Of a stretch of 64,000 bases of DNA, positions 26,651-37,882 are shown piece by piece; position 1 is the first letter of the stretch; each line of letters begins with the position of its first letter. The position numbers were made by a program, and so were the translations under genes. The DNA is from Acanthacorydalis orientalis (Eukaryota; Arthropoda; Insecta; Megaloptera; Corydalidae): NCBI GenBank assembly GCA_034766995.1, contig CM068323.1, positions 24,450,346 through 24,514,345 on the forward strand. The letters are read 5' to 3'. The notes below the pieces were generated by a model, which did no database searches, was not told where the DNA came from, and worked only from the letters and a program-made list of their open reading frames with translations.

Positions 26651-27464
26651 GTACAAAAAAGTCGATAGAATAATAAACAATAGAGAGTAAAACAATACGT
26701 TTGTGAAAATGTTTAATTATTTCATGCCAGGCGGATCAGAGTAATATCCGAGTTCGATTACAATTAATTATAATACTACACTTAATAAAAGCTACGAATG
26801 CAAAGAACGAAGATTGTGGCATTTATATAATAACGAAAGATGCAGTGCACCTGTTCACAGGAAGTCGTCAGAACGAATTGCAGTAACAAAATTTATATTG
26901 CAATCGCCGCGTACAGGAAAACGCGAGAATTTACAACGTGCTTCGAAATCATAGCACTATTATAGATTATTTATGCACGCTTCCGTGAGATTCTCTCCGC
27001 CCGACTAACCACCTGACCTTTCGCGACCCCCTACCGGAACGAGCGGCTCGCACACCGACTGTACTACACACCGACAGTAATCTTGTGAAACGTGTCTCTC
27101 GGCCAAGAAAGACACTCTGCTTGTACATGTGCTGTACGGCGCATTCGTACGTTGTAAATTAGATTCATCGGCGTGCAAGTTAAAACAGAAGAAACGTGTT
27201 AATTGTTGAGCCGTTAATGCACCACTAAATCACGACCTGCGCGACGTGCTAATGCATTCCCAAGTGCATTTCATTATAAACAACGATCGCTTTTAGTGTG
27301 TCGCTCGCGATCACAGAGAAAGACCCACTGGATGGATGATATGGTACGGGTTAAAAATCTGTTGCGTAAAAAACGATGGACTCTGGAGTACGGGATGTTA
27401 AGTGCACGGGAGGTTTAAATACCTGAAATCTGAATATTAGGGATGGTATACCTTCCCATTCGAC

Positions 27465-27575
27465 AATGTTTAATTTTAACACAATTTTATAATAATTCTG
27501 AAGTAATGAGTTCGATATAAGACATGAAATTCATTACTTTAAAATTATTATGAAATTGTGTCAAAATTAAACATT
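27465..27575. repeat. Long imperfect hairpin (45-bp arms)
   Basis: Arms 27,465-27,509 and 27,531-27,575 are reverse complements over 45 bp with four differences, separated by 21 bases. In one RNA orientation two of the four differences would be G-U wobbles. The size and shape fit either a tiny foldback transposon or a pre-miRNA-like hairpin. No clear flanking target duplication was found. Confidence 0.75.
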
Positions 27576-28069
27576 TTTGGATGGATGCGAATATATTTTT
27601 TTAAATCATTTAATTTTTTTAAAAACGTATTGAATGATGTTCACAATTTAGAAAAAAAGACTGTTATCTATGTAAACTATTAATTTTTCTAAAGTATGTA
27701 ATACTAACAATAAATAACTAAATATTAATATTAAATAAATACTAATAATAAAAAAAATGTAATCAACATTTAATAACTAATGAGCATGGTCTGGAAAAGA
27801 TTTCTAAATGTGTAGGAATATTGAAATAGCTAAAAACATCCTCAGAATTATTAATTTGAATCTGCAATGTTATAATACAGGAATGGACGAACTGTGAAGG
27901 GTATTAATTTAATTTAAAATTTTTCTTTTTTTGTTTTCGACATCTATCAATTTATTAATGATTTGATACAAGACTTACAATTTCGTTAATAATAATTTTG
28001 TTAACAATAAAAATCTAAATATATTTTGAAAGAATGAAACTACAATAAGATTATTATTCACAGATTATT

Positions 28070-28163
28070 TGAATCGCTACAAAAAATCCCGATCAAAAAT
28101 GTAGAACATTCTTGATTGTTGCTTGTAGGTATTTTGATGTTGATGTCATCATCTTAAGAGCCT
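28070..28163 (-). repeat. Dispersed hammerhead-like repeat, copy 7 (minus strand)
   Basis: On the minus strand it reads GGCTCTTAAGATGATGACAT, then CAACATCAAAATAC, AACAATCAAGAATG and CATTTTTGATCGGGATTTTT. It aligns along its whole length with the copy at 13,885, including the CATTTTTGATC tail. The GAAA box has become CAAA. Confidence 0.45.
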
Positions 28164-28915
28164 CAATGAACAGATGTCCCATGCATCTTAAAAAAATCTA
28201 AAGAAGGTTTCATCTGCATTAGCCATATGTAAAATATTTCAGTTAAACTTTATTTCAAATATTTGAGTATTCAACTTTATCACAAAAATTCAGAAATAAG
28301 GAATAAGACAAAAATTTTTTTCTTTTCACTTTGTGTTACAATTTCACTGAATATTTTACGTATGTTGCCACTCCTACACCACGTTGAGGTTGCAGATATG
28401 TAGAAGGCCTAACAACCCTAATCTAATCCTAACTTTAATTAAAAAACTATTTAAACTTATTTACAAAAAAAACTAATAAATTTAAGAGAAAGTAAATTGA
28501 ATCAGTTACTTATTTTTTATTGAAAATGAAATCGAAGTTATTTTATTACAAAAATAAATTTACTTTGAAAATAAAAGTGAACTCGAAAACAAAAAGCTAA
28601 ACCTATTCTAGCTAACTTAAAACTACATATTATATTTTTAAACCTGTTTACCAAAATACCATATTTCATTTCATAGTTCTATTCGATAATAAAAAAATAG
28701 AATTCCTTGTCATTCGAAATACCAGTGATTCTACATTAATTATATAAAAGTCCATATTTTCGAAAATATTCCTCAGTCATATTTTACTGTACACTATTGA
28801 TTGAAACATTCTAGTTTTGGCAATATAAATTCATATTATTAAAAAAAATAAACCTAAAATGGAAAATATGATCATTAAGCTGAAAATCATGAAATAAAAA
28901 TTTATGTTAGTCACT

Positions 28916-28950
<35 letters not shown>

Positions 28951-29009
28951 TATATATGTGTGTGTGTGAATTTTACATTCAAACACACATATATTCATAT
29001 ATTTTTAAC
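28164..29009. other. AT-rich non-coding stretch
   Basis: No gene is seen. The DNA is A-rich and low in complexity. A TA array followed by (GT)n lies at about 28,918-28,970. Confidence 0.4.
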
Positions 29010-29385
29010 CCTAAAAATAAAAAAAAATATTATTGCTGAAAGAAAAAAATATTAATTCAAAAATATATTGTCAGAACAATATATTTTTGAATCATTATTA
29101 TACCTGAAAATAAAAATTATTAATTAAGCAACTACATATACGCACACATACACATCACATTCATACGTTATTAGACCTAAAAAGAAAAAAAGTATTAATG
29201 CTGAAAGAAAAAAATATTAAATCGATTCAAAAATATATTGTCAGAACAATATATTTTTGAATCAGTATTATTCCTGAAAATAAAAATTATTAATTAAGCA
29301 ACTATATATACGCACACATACACATCACATTCATACGTTATTAGACCTAAAAAGAAAAAAAGTATTAATGCTGAAATAAAATGTA
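29010..29385. repeat. Tandem duplication (165-170 bp) carrying perfect hairpins
   Basis: The phrase TATTRATGCTGAAA or a close variant recurs at about 29,035, 29,200 and 29,370, giving two full units of 165-170 bp and a partial third. Each full unit contains a perfect hairpin with a CAGA loop: arms 29,055-29,071 with 29,076-29,092 (17 bp), and 29,224-29,241 with 29,246-29,263 (18 bp). An A/C-rich block containing ACGCACACATACACATCACA is also repeated. A more diverged version of the same sequence seems to continue to about 29,760. Confidence 0.8.
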
Positions 29386-29660
29386 TCATTAAAAACATAG
29401 TAAAGTTAAAAATAAACATTTAAAAGAATAGAATCTGAAAAAAAGCATTTGGATTAAAAATTGTTATTCCTAAAAAGAAAAATTATTATTAAGCATTATA
29501 TACATATATATATATATATAAACACACACACACACATAACCATTCATACACAGTTGACAAAAATTCTTAAAAATTAAAAAAGAGATTACCTTTGAAATAT
29601 AACCTGAAAAGAAGACTATTAGCTTATTTTTAGAACTAAACTATAATAACTTAACTAAAA

Positions 29661-29706
<46 letters not shown>

Positions 29707-30738
29707 TATGATTAAACATTAAAAATAAAAGAATCTGAAATTAAAAAAAATATTAGACAAATTAAATGAAACATAAAGTTACCACTCTATTTATACCTTT
29801 ATTATTACTTCTATTATATTTATACCTCTATTATATTTGTATACTTCATTTTTTTACTTTCATACTCAAATTTTTTGTTTAATGTTAATTATTTTCATTT
29901 CTCCAATAATATTGTGTTATAAGTATCCATTTTTCTTATTGAAATGTATGGAGAAATATTTTTTTCCTCTGCAGATTTATTTGAGGCACAATGTTAATTG
30001 TATTTTTGATTAATTTTATTGCGATTGTTATTTGTTAGTTTCCTAAGAGAAAAAAAGAAAATAATAATTAAAATATCACCATCCATTGTTTGTTCATCTT
30101 ATGTTCCATTTTTTGAGGCATTCCATTTTAATTCAGCTCCATTGTAAATAAAATCCAATTTTAAACTTTGTATCCAGGTTCCTGCATTCGTGTTATTTTA
30201 TTCCAACATTTGGTCAATTATTTAATTAATAAACTTCCTGTCCAAACTTTTGAAATTAATTCTTTTTAACTGGCTGTAAAAGTATTAATTCTTCCCTTGA
30301 TTTCGAATTAATTTTTGTACTTTTTTTCCAAAATAAAAACCACATCTGAAAATCATAGTTAAAGAAGACACACATACGCATACACACACACACACACACA
30401 CATGAATACATAGAAAGAGAGAGAACCGTTGTTTCTGTCCATTTCCATTTTTTTAATTTTATTTCTTCATAAGTTTCCATTCATTTTAATATTTCTGAAT
30501 TTATTAACGTTTTTGTTTTCTTCATTATTTCATTATTATTTAAACTATTTCTTTATCAGACATAAAATAGTAGAAATTTTATCCAGATGCAGTCTGAATA
30601 AATTTGGTTGATATATTCACAGATCCTTTGCGCTTTAAAATTATCTTCATGCTACAAAATCAATTTACCAACCCTGAAATTCATAAAAAATAATTAATAA
30701 ATTACAGAAGTCTTCCTCGAATCATTAATCAGTCTTTT

Positions 30739-30742
<4 letters not shown>
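29386..30742. other. A-rich low-complexity stretch with microsatellites
   Basis: No gene is seen. A TA array lies at 29,664-29,698, (CA)n runs at 29,523-29,536 and 30,380-30,401, and a GA run at 30,414-30,423. Degraded copies of the preceding tandem unit occupy the first 350 bases. Confidence 0.45.

Positions 30743-30806
<64 letters not shown>
30743..30806. repeat. (TA)n microsatellite
   Basis: About 64 bp of TA. It directly abuts the left edge of a conserved repeat-family leader (GTACTGTACAACGCAAACG). The same junction is seen at 41,576 and 44,966. Confidence 0.95.
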
Positions 30807-30810
<4 letters not shown>

Positions 30811-31010
30811 TGTACAACGCAAACGAAATTTCGGAAACCACACATTAACCAAATAAATTAAGTATCAAAGGCGAATAAAACATACAAGATTCCAAAACGC
30901 GTTTTCACTTGAATTAGAATCTTAATATATATATTCTGTTATGAAACATAATTGATCTGATTACCAAACACACATGGCAATGGTACGATTTGTACCATTA
31001 CCCCACAATC
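30807..31010 (+). repeat. Repeat-family leader, copy 1
   Basis: About 200 bp starting GTACTGTACAACGCAAACG. It closely matches 41,576-41,790 and 44,966-45,170. All copies contain an 8-bp inverted repeat AATGGTAC-5 nt-GTACCATT (30,979-30,999 here) and end in CCACAATCCATGGCGAGGGA. Each copy follows a TA array and precedes sequence of the 349-bp repeat type. It is not recognised as a named transposon. Confidence 0.8.
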
Positions 31011-33520
31011 CATGGCGAGGGAATGAAGTTAATTATGAAAACAAAATTAAACTACTTTAAATCGACTAAAAACAAAACTTAAAAATCAAATAAGAGCTAC
31101 AATTAATTCGTTAAAAACAAACCAATAATATTATTAAAAAGATTAAAAACAAAAAATTAACATAACAATTAAACTGAAATCCACAAAAAAATTTAATTTA
31201 CTGAATCGACAAAGCAAAAAATCTACTTTAAAGTACAGCAAACAAAAAAAGAGATTGAAGTTCTGGGACCTGAAAGAGAAAACAGGAAGACAAAGAAAGG
31301 AAAGGAAAAAAGAAGAGAAAAAAACTTTGATCCAGAACTCGAAATCCATCGAGGAAGGGATTGAAGTTAATTATGAAAACACAATTAAGCTAATTTAAAT
31401 CGACTAAAAACAAAACTTAAAAATCAAATTAAAGCTACAATTAAAAAAATAGAACTGAAACAAAATAAAACTAATACTAATTCATCAAAAACAAATCAAT
31501 ACTAATATTAAAAAGAATAAAAGCAAAAAATTAACATTCAAACTAATTAAAATCTACAAAAAACTCTAAATGTACTGAATCAACAAAGCAAAAAATGTAC
31601 TCTAAATTACAACAAAAAAAAGAGATTGAAGTTCTGGGACCTGAAAGAGAAAACATGAAGAGAAATACAAACCTTTGATCTAGAACTCCAAATCCATTGA
31701 GGGAGGGATTGAAGTTAATTATGAAAACAAAATTAAGCTACTTTAAATCGACTAAAAACAAAACTTAAAAATCAAATATAAGCTAGAATTCAAAAAATAA
31801 AATTGAAACAAAATAAAACTACTACTAATTCATTAAAAACAAATCAGTACTAATATTAAAAAATGAAAGCAAAAAATTAACAATCAAACTAATTAAAGTC
31901 TACAAAAAACTAAATTTACTGAATCGATAAAGCAAAAAATCTACTTTAAATTGCAGCAAACAAAAAAAGAGAATGAAGTTCTGGGACCTGAAAGAGAAAA
32001 CAGGAAGACAAGAAAAGGAAAGGAAAAAGAAGAGAAAAACAAAACTTTAATCTAGGGCTCGAAATCCATCGAGGGAGGGATTGAAGTTAATTATGAAAAC
32101 AAAATTAAGCTACTTTAAATCGACTGAAAACAAAAACTTAAGTCAAATAAAAGTTACAATTAAAAAAATAAAATTGAAACAAAATAAAACTACTACTAAT
32201 TCAATAAAAACAAATCAATACTAATATTAAAAAGATTAAAAGCAAAAAATTAACAATCAAACTAATTAAAAACTACAAAAAAATTCTAAATTTACTGAAT
32301 CGACAAAGCAAAAAATCTACTTTAAATTACAACAAACAAAAAAGAGATTGAAGTTCTGGGACCTGAAAGAGAAAACAAAGACAAAAAAAACCATTGATCT
32401 AGGAATCGAAATCCATCGAGGAAGGGATTGAAGTTAATTATGAAAACAAAATTAAGCTACTTTAAATTGATTAAAACAAAAACTTAAAAGTCAAATAAAA
32501 GTTACAATTAAAAAAATAAAACTGCAACAAAATAAAACTACTACTAATTCATTAAAAACAAATCAATACTAATATTAAAAAGAATAAAAGCAAAAAACTA
32601 ACAACCAAACTAATTTGAATCTACAGAAAACTAAATGTTCTGAATCGACAAAGTAAAAACTACTTTAAATTACAACAAACTATAAAAGAGATTGAAGTTC
32701 TGGAACCTGAAAGAGAAAACATGAAAAGAAATACAAACCTTTGATCTAGAACTTGAAATCCATCGAGGGAGGGATTGAAGTTAATTATGAAAACAAAAGT
32801 AAGCTACTTTAAATCGACTGAAAACAAAACTTAAAAATCAAATTAAAGCTACAATTAAACAAACAAAATTAAAAACAAAATAAAACTACTACTAATTCAT
32901 TAAAAACAAATCAATACTAATATTAAAAAGAATAAAAGCAAAAAATTAACATAACAATTAAACTAACTGAAAACAACAAGAAACTAAATTTACTGAATCA
33001 ATAAAGCAAAAAATCTACTTTAAATTACAAAAATCAAAAAAGAGATTGATGTTCTGGGACCTGAAATAGAAAACATGAAGAAAAAAAAACCATTCATCTA
33101 GGACTCGAAATCCAACGAAGGAGGGATTGAAGTTAATTATAAAAACAAAATTAAGCTACTTTAAATCGACTGAAAACAAACTTAAGTCAAATAAAAGTTA
33201 CAATTAAAAAAATAAAATTGAAACAAAATAAAACTACTACTAATTCAATAAAAACAAATCAATACTAATATTAAAAAGATTAAAAGCAAAAAATTAACAA
33301 TCAAACTAATTAAAAACTACAAAAAAATTCTAAATTTACTGAATCGACAAAGCAAAAAATCTACTTTAAATTACAACAAACAAAAAAGAGATTGAAGTTC
33401 TGGGACCTAAAAGAGAAAACAAAGACAAAAAAACCATTGATCTAGGAATCGAAATCCATCGAGGGAGGGATTGAAGTTAATTATCAAAACAAAAAGTAAA
33501 CTACTTTAAATCAACTATAC
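31011..33520 (+). repeat. Tandem array of about seven 335-374 bp units
   Basis: The block GAGGGATTGAAGTTAATTAT with adjoining AAAACAAAATTAAGCTACTT recurs near 31,016, 31,351, 31,697, 32,071, 32,418, 32,764, 33,117 and 33,461, with spacings of 335, 346, 374, 347, 346, 353 and 344 bases. Each unit also carries GATTGAAGTTCTGGGACCTG and a purine-rich GAAAGAGAAAACA stretch. Units differ by point changes and small indels and show no coding potential. The array is cut off exactly where the palindrome begins. It behaves like a local satellite built from the same family as the direct duplication to the right. Confidence 0.9.
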
Positions 33521-33523
33521 ATA

Positions 33524-34768
33524 TTAGGGTGCAACATATGAAATTGCGGAATTTGTAGGTGAGAATTAAAACTTAATATTTTTAACATAAAATATATTTA
33601 ATCAAAATAAGCTCCATCGGCGTAAATGTTTTTTTTCCACCGAGAAATTAAATTGTTTATCCCATTTTTATAAAAATAGACATTTTTAGAGCTTGTAAAG
33701 TTTTCGAATCCTTGAATCACTTCTGTTTGGTTTCAGATTTTTTTTTATTTCTTAAATAATATTCCAAGTGGCGAAAAAGATGATAGCATGTCGATGAAAA
33801 ATCTGATAAATAAGAGGGATGCGGTAAAACTTCATAATTTATTGAATTTAATTTGGAAATTATGATTCGAGATGTGTATAGTCCAGCATTCTCTTGCAAT
33901 AGTATCGGCCCATATCTATTGATTAGCAGTGGCCGTTTTGTTTTTAATTTTTCATTCATGTTGTTGATTTCGCGACAATATGAATCAGCAATTTTAAAAA
34001 ATAATGGATTATTTCTTTATTTGTCCACCACATAGTAACCGTAAGTTTATTTTGGTGTAATGATTGCTTAGGTGTGTGACCTAGTGTTTCATTTGCATTT
34101 AACCGTTGTCCAGATCTTTTTCTGTTATCATACAGAATCCACTTTTCATCACAAGTAATAATTCGATTTAAAAATTGAATTTTATCATTCCGAATCTCTC
34201 AGTTTCTTTTCTTCAGTCTCAGTTTCTAAGCATCTGTCAATGCGTGCGGCACCCACTTATCCCAACTATTTCACCTTTCATATGGCAGCGAGATGACGAG
34301 AAACAGTCATAACATTAACACTCAAATCCCATGCGAGAGTTCGAACTGTTGTATGTGGATTAGCTTCCACTATGGCTCTTAAATGTTCTTCGTTCACAAC
34401 GGTTTTGTACCTTCCTAGAGTCTCATTATCGAGATTCATATTACCGGAAAGAAATTTTTTGAACTATAATTAAATTCTTATCTGGCTAGTCGACCCTTCT
34501 CCGAAAGCCCCATTGATATTTCCACCTGATACCATTGCATTTTGTCCCAGCTTCAAGTCATAAAAAAGTAGATGTAAATCTTTGTGGATACCATCCTGTT
34601 AAAGGGCATAAAAAAAAATAAAAACAACAATAACTCAGTATTTTAAACCAGTTTAAGGATATTAGTCAATTCCAAATAGCTGAACTTGTAAAATCTTGCA
34701 CAATACCTTTCTCAATTGGAGTCGACCTCTGACTGTCTGAAATTCAGTAAATTGATGTTATAAACTAA
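33524..34768 (-). mobile_element. Mariner element, left inverted copy
   Basis: A full-length 1,245-bp mariner-type element in reverse orientation. Its outer end reads TTAGGGTGCAACATATGAAA from 33,524. The other end, on the minus strand, reads TTAGTTTATAACATC. Both abut a TA dinucleotide (33,522-33,523 and 34,769-34,770), as expected for mariner target duplication. It is the mirror image of the right copy, including the disabling changes. Confidence 0.9.
33598..34595 (-). pseudogene. Mariner transposase pseudogene (left copy)
   Basis: Reads right to left. It carries the same mariner transposase remnant as the right arm: an N-terminal helix-turn-helix region with GAFGEG, the TCDEKW motif holding the first catalytic Asp, and a C-terminal LPHPSY block followed by the YHLF block. 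It has in-frame stops and frame changes and cannot make a transposase. The final stretch (33,717-33,959) stays open for 80 codons only by chance. Confidence 0.9.
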
Positions 34769-35815
34769 TATATTATTAACCAAGAAAAAAAATGGTTAAT
34801 ATTTCAATGCTGCAATATCAATCATAAGGCTTTTTCAAAAAAAAAAAAACTTCATTTAATTTCTTAATTTAGATAATATTTGAAAATTAATTAGGATTTA
34901 AAACGTGTGTTCTTGTATCTGTGTACTTGTACCTGTGTGCGCACCTATCTATTAATTTACCTATACCTATTTATCTACAAATCTGCCTTTCTACTGTCTA
35001 TCTGTTATTCTATCTATCTACGTATTAAATATCTATATTTTGTTATCTAGAAATCTGGCTATTAGTCGTTCTATTAATCTAACTTCTAATATAATCTTAC
35101 TATCTTTCTAATTATCTAGACTCATCTATCTCCATGTACATTTGTATCCGTATATGTATTATCGTAAATATATAAATATATTTATGCATAGTTGATTTAA
35201 AGTGGATTACTTTTGTTCTGATAATTACCTTTATTCCCTCGCTATGGAGTTCCGGATAATTAAAATAGCAAACCAATTAAACAGAAAATATATGATTTTT
35301 ATGAATACTAGATGTACACATCATTTTCTCGATTTAAGTAATGATCGAAAGAGATTTATGAAAATCGAATTGATGCTTACAAATATGGACATAAAAATTA
35401 TATATATTTCTGGATTCTGGATAAGTGGTTAATTTATTTTTGATTAAATTCGCGGAGTGTACTCAGTGGAAGTGTCTACCATCGAATGGATTCGTCAGGT
35501 AAAATATGTACAATTCTCATCTTTTTAAAATGATATATTTTCTAATAACTTTTTATTTCAACTGTTAAAAAAATCCACGTCTAGTTCAATTATTTTTTTT
35601 GATATTTAATCTGTTTCCATTTCCTGTTAGCTATTTTTTCAAAACGATAATGTTTTAAATTTTTATCATTTAATAAACAATCAAATTTCAATTACTATTT
35701 CTTAAACAATTCTTCATTTTTTTACTTGATATTTCTATTATTGAACATATTGATTACGAGAATTAAGAATATGTAGATGTAGAAGATGCAGAGGATGTAG
35801 AATATGTAGATGTTT

Positions 35816-35861
<46 letters not shown>

Positions 35862-36031
35862 GTCGATCAACCAATCTGTGTCTGTATATTTATCTGTCTA
35901 CTTATTTATTTGTCTGATACATAGACAGATAACATAATGGATAGATAAATAAAATAATAGATACAGATAAAGCAATAGATAGATAAGGTAAGAGATAGAG
36001 ATGGATACACTGATGCAGAAACACCGATGCA

Positions 36032-36606
36032 AGTGCATAGATACAGAAACAGATATATAAATAAGGAGACAAATAGACGGGAATGGGAACCTACATACAC
36101 TAAAACGTCGTAATCTCCTCCAAAATCTACTACATCGTCTAATCGTACCTTTTAATAATCTACATCCGCCCCTCTGGGTCAGTCAAGCACTTCCCGCATC
36201 AATGTACATCATATACGTATACATATACATAAATACATATGCATAAACATATATAAATATAAATAATATATATATACACACATAAATTGCCAGTTTACAC
36301 ATTATACATACATAAATACACATACATAAACTTATATATATGAATTTAAGATAATACATACACATATTGAAAGTACATAGGGATAGAGAAGACTGAGTAG
36401 TCAGTGAACTTTTGGATAAGATTAGAAGAAAGATAACAAGAAGATGAGTAGATATTTGTCGATAGAAAAGGATAGTAGTTAGATACGTAGATATAAGGAA
36501 TATCTGACAGATAATAGAAAAGTAGAACTGGAGATAGATAGAAAAAAAAGGAAAGACAGGTAAAGTGATAAAGGGATCGATATCTGTGTCTGTGTATCTG
36601 CATCTG
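36032..36606. repeat. Palindrome spacer with GATA/GACA-like simple sequence
   Basis: The 575 bp between the palindrome arms is not inverted-repeated. It contains TATACATA and GATAGATA/GACAGATA-like simple sequence and a small unique CpG-containing patch (36,105-36,205). The 142-codon frame on the minus strand (36,183-36,611) is a product of the simple repeats and is not a gene. Confidence 0.8.
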
Positions 36607-36776
36607 TGCATCGGTGTTTCTGCATCAGTGTATCCATCTCTATCTCTTACCTTATCTATCTATTGCTTTATCTGTATCTATTATTTTATTTATCTATCCA
36701 TTATGTTATCTGTCTATGTATCAGACAAATAAATAAGTAGACAGATAAATATACAGACACAGATTGGTTGATCGAC

Positions 36777-36778
<2 letters not shown>

Positions 36779-36834
<56 letters not shown>
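36779..36834. repeat. (TA)n microsatellite in right arm
   Basis: 56 bp of TA, against about 43 bp at the mirrored position in the left arm (35,817-35,859). This shows slippage since the arms separated. Confidence 0.95.
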
Positions 36835-36836
<2 letters not shown>

Positions 36837-37882
36837 AAACATCTACATATTCTACATCCTCTGCATCTTCTACATCTACATATTCTTAATTCTCGTAATC
36901 AATATGTTCAATAATAGAAATATCAAGTAAAAAATTGAAGAATTGTTTAAGAAATAGTAATTGAAATTTGATTGTTTATTAAATGATAAAAATTTAAAAC
37001 ATTATCGTTTTGAAAAAATAGCTAACAGGAAATGGAAACAGATTAAATATCAAAAAAAATAATTGAACTAGACGTAGATTTTTTTAACAGTTGAAATAAA
37101 AAGTTATTAGAAAATATATCATTTTAAAAAGATGAGAATTGTACATATTTTACCTGACGAATCCATTCGATGGTAGACACTTCCACTGAGTACACTCCGC
37201 GAATTTAATCAAAAATAAATTAACCACTTATCCAGAATCCAGAAATATATATAATTTTTATGTCCATATTTGTAAGCATCAATTCGATTTTCATAAATCT
37301 CTTTCGATCATTACTTAAATCGAGAAAATGATGTGTACATCTAGTATTCATAAAAATCATATATTTTCTGTTTAATTGGTTTGCTATTTTAATTATCCGG
37401 AACTCCATAGCGAGGGAATAAAGGTAATTATCAAAACAAAAGTAATCCACTTTAAATCAACTATGCATAAATGTATTTATATATTTACGATAATACATAT
37501 ACGGATACAAATGTACATGGAGATAGATGAGTCTAGATAATTAGAAAGATAGTAAGATTATATTAGAAGTTAGATTAATAGAACGACTAATAGCCAGATT
37601 TCTAGATAACAAAATATAGATATTTAATACGTAGATAGATAGAATAACAGATAGACAGTAGAAAGGCAGATTTGTAGATAAATAGGTATAGGTAAATTAA
37701 TAGATAGGTGCGCACACAGGTACAAGTACACAGATACAAGAACACACGTTTTAAATCCTAATTAATTTTCAAATATTATCTAAATTAAGAAATTAAATGA
37801 AGTTTTTTTTTTTTGAAAAAGCCTTATGATTGATATTGCAGCATTGAAATATTAACCATTTTTTTTCTTGGTTAATAATATA

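Larger units (their letters stand above)
26236..28069. other. Non-coding stretch with CpG-rich island
   Basis: No gene is recognised. Bases about 26,850-27,420 are the strongest GC/CpG island of the left half. It includes CACCTGACCTTT at about 27,011-27,022, an E-box overlapping a nuclear-receptor half-site. That is suggestive of an enhancer but not diagnostic. The long hairpin and the minus-strand repeat copy within this stretch are listed separately. Confidence 0.35.
33521..36031 (-). repeat. Left arm of 5.6 kb palindrome
   Basis: Reverse complement of 36,607-39,129 with only occasional differences. Examples are the A/G change in the mariner part near 34,468, the C/T change near 35,219, and a shorter TA run at 35,817-35,859. 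In the outer 1,245 bp it holds an inverted mariner copy. In the inner 1,263 bp it holds repeat-family sequence and GATA/GACA-type microsatellite DNA. An open frame at 35,202-35,432 is mirrored at 37,220-37,450 simply because of the palindrome. Confidence 0.95.

Noticed and set aside
31143..31349. 68-codon minus frame rich in Phe and Leu
   Set aside because: It is the complement of a purine-rich part of the tandem unit, and other units break the frame.
31011..33520. Regular array considered as a CRISPR
   Set aside because: Units of about 349 bp are repeated over most of their length with no unique spacers, and the setting is eukaryotic.
35202..35432. 76-codon frame found twice with one amino acid difference (also 37,220-37,450)
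   Set aside because: The apparent conservation is only the palindrome. The related segments at 41,100 and 44,500 do not keep the frame open.
36183..36611. 142-codon minus-strand frame rich in Tyr, Ile and Cys
   Set aside because: It is generated by TATACATA and GATA/GACA-like simple sequence in the palindrome spacer.
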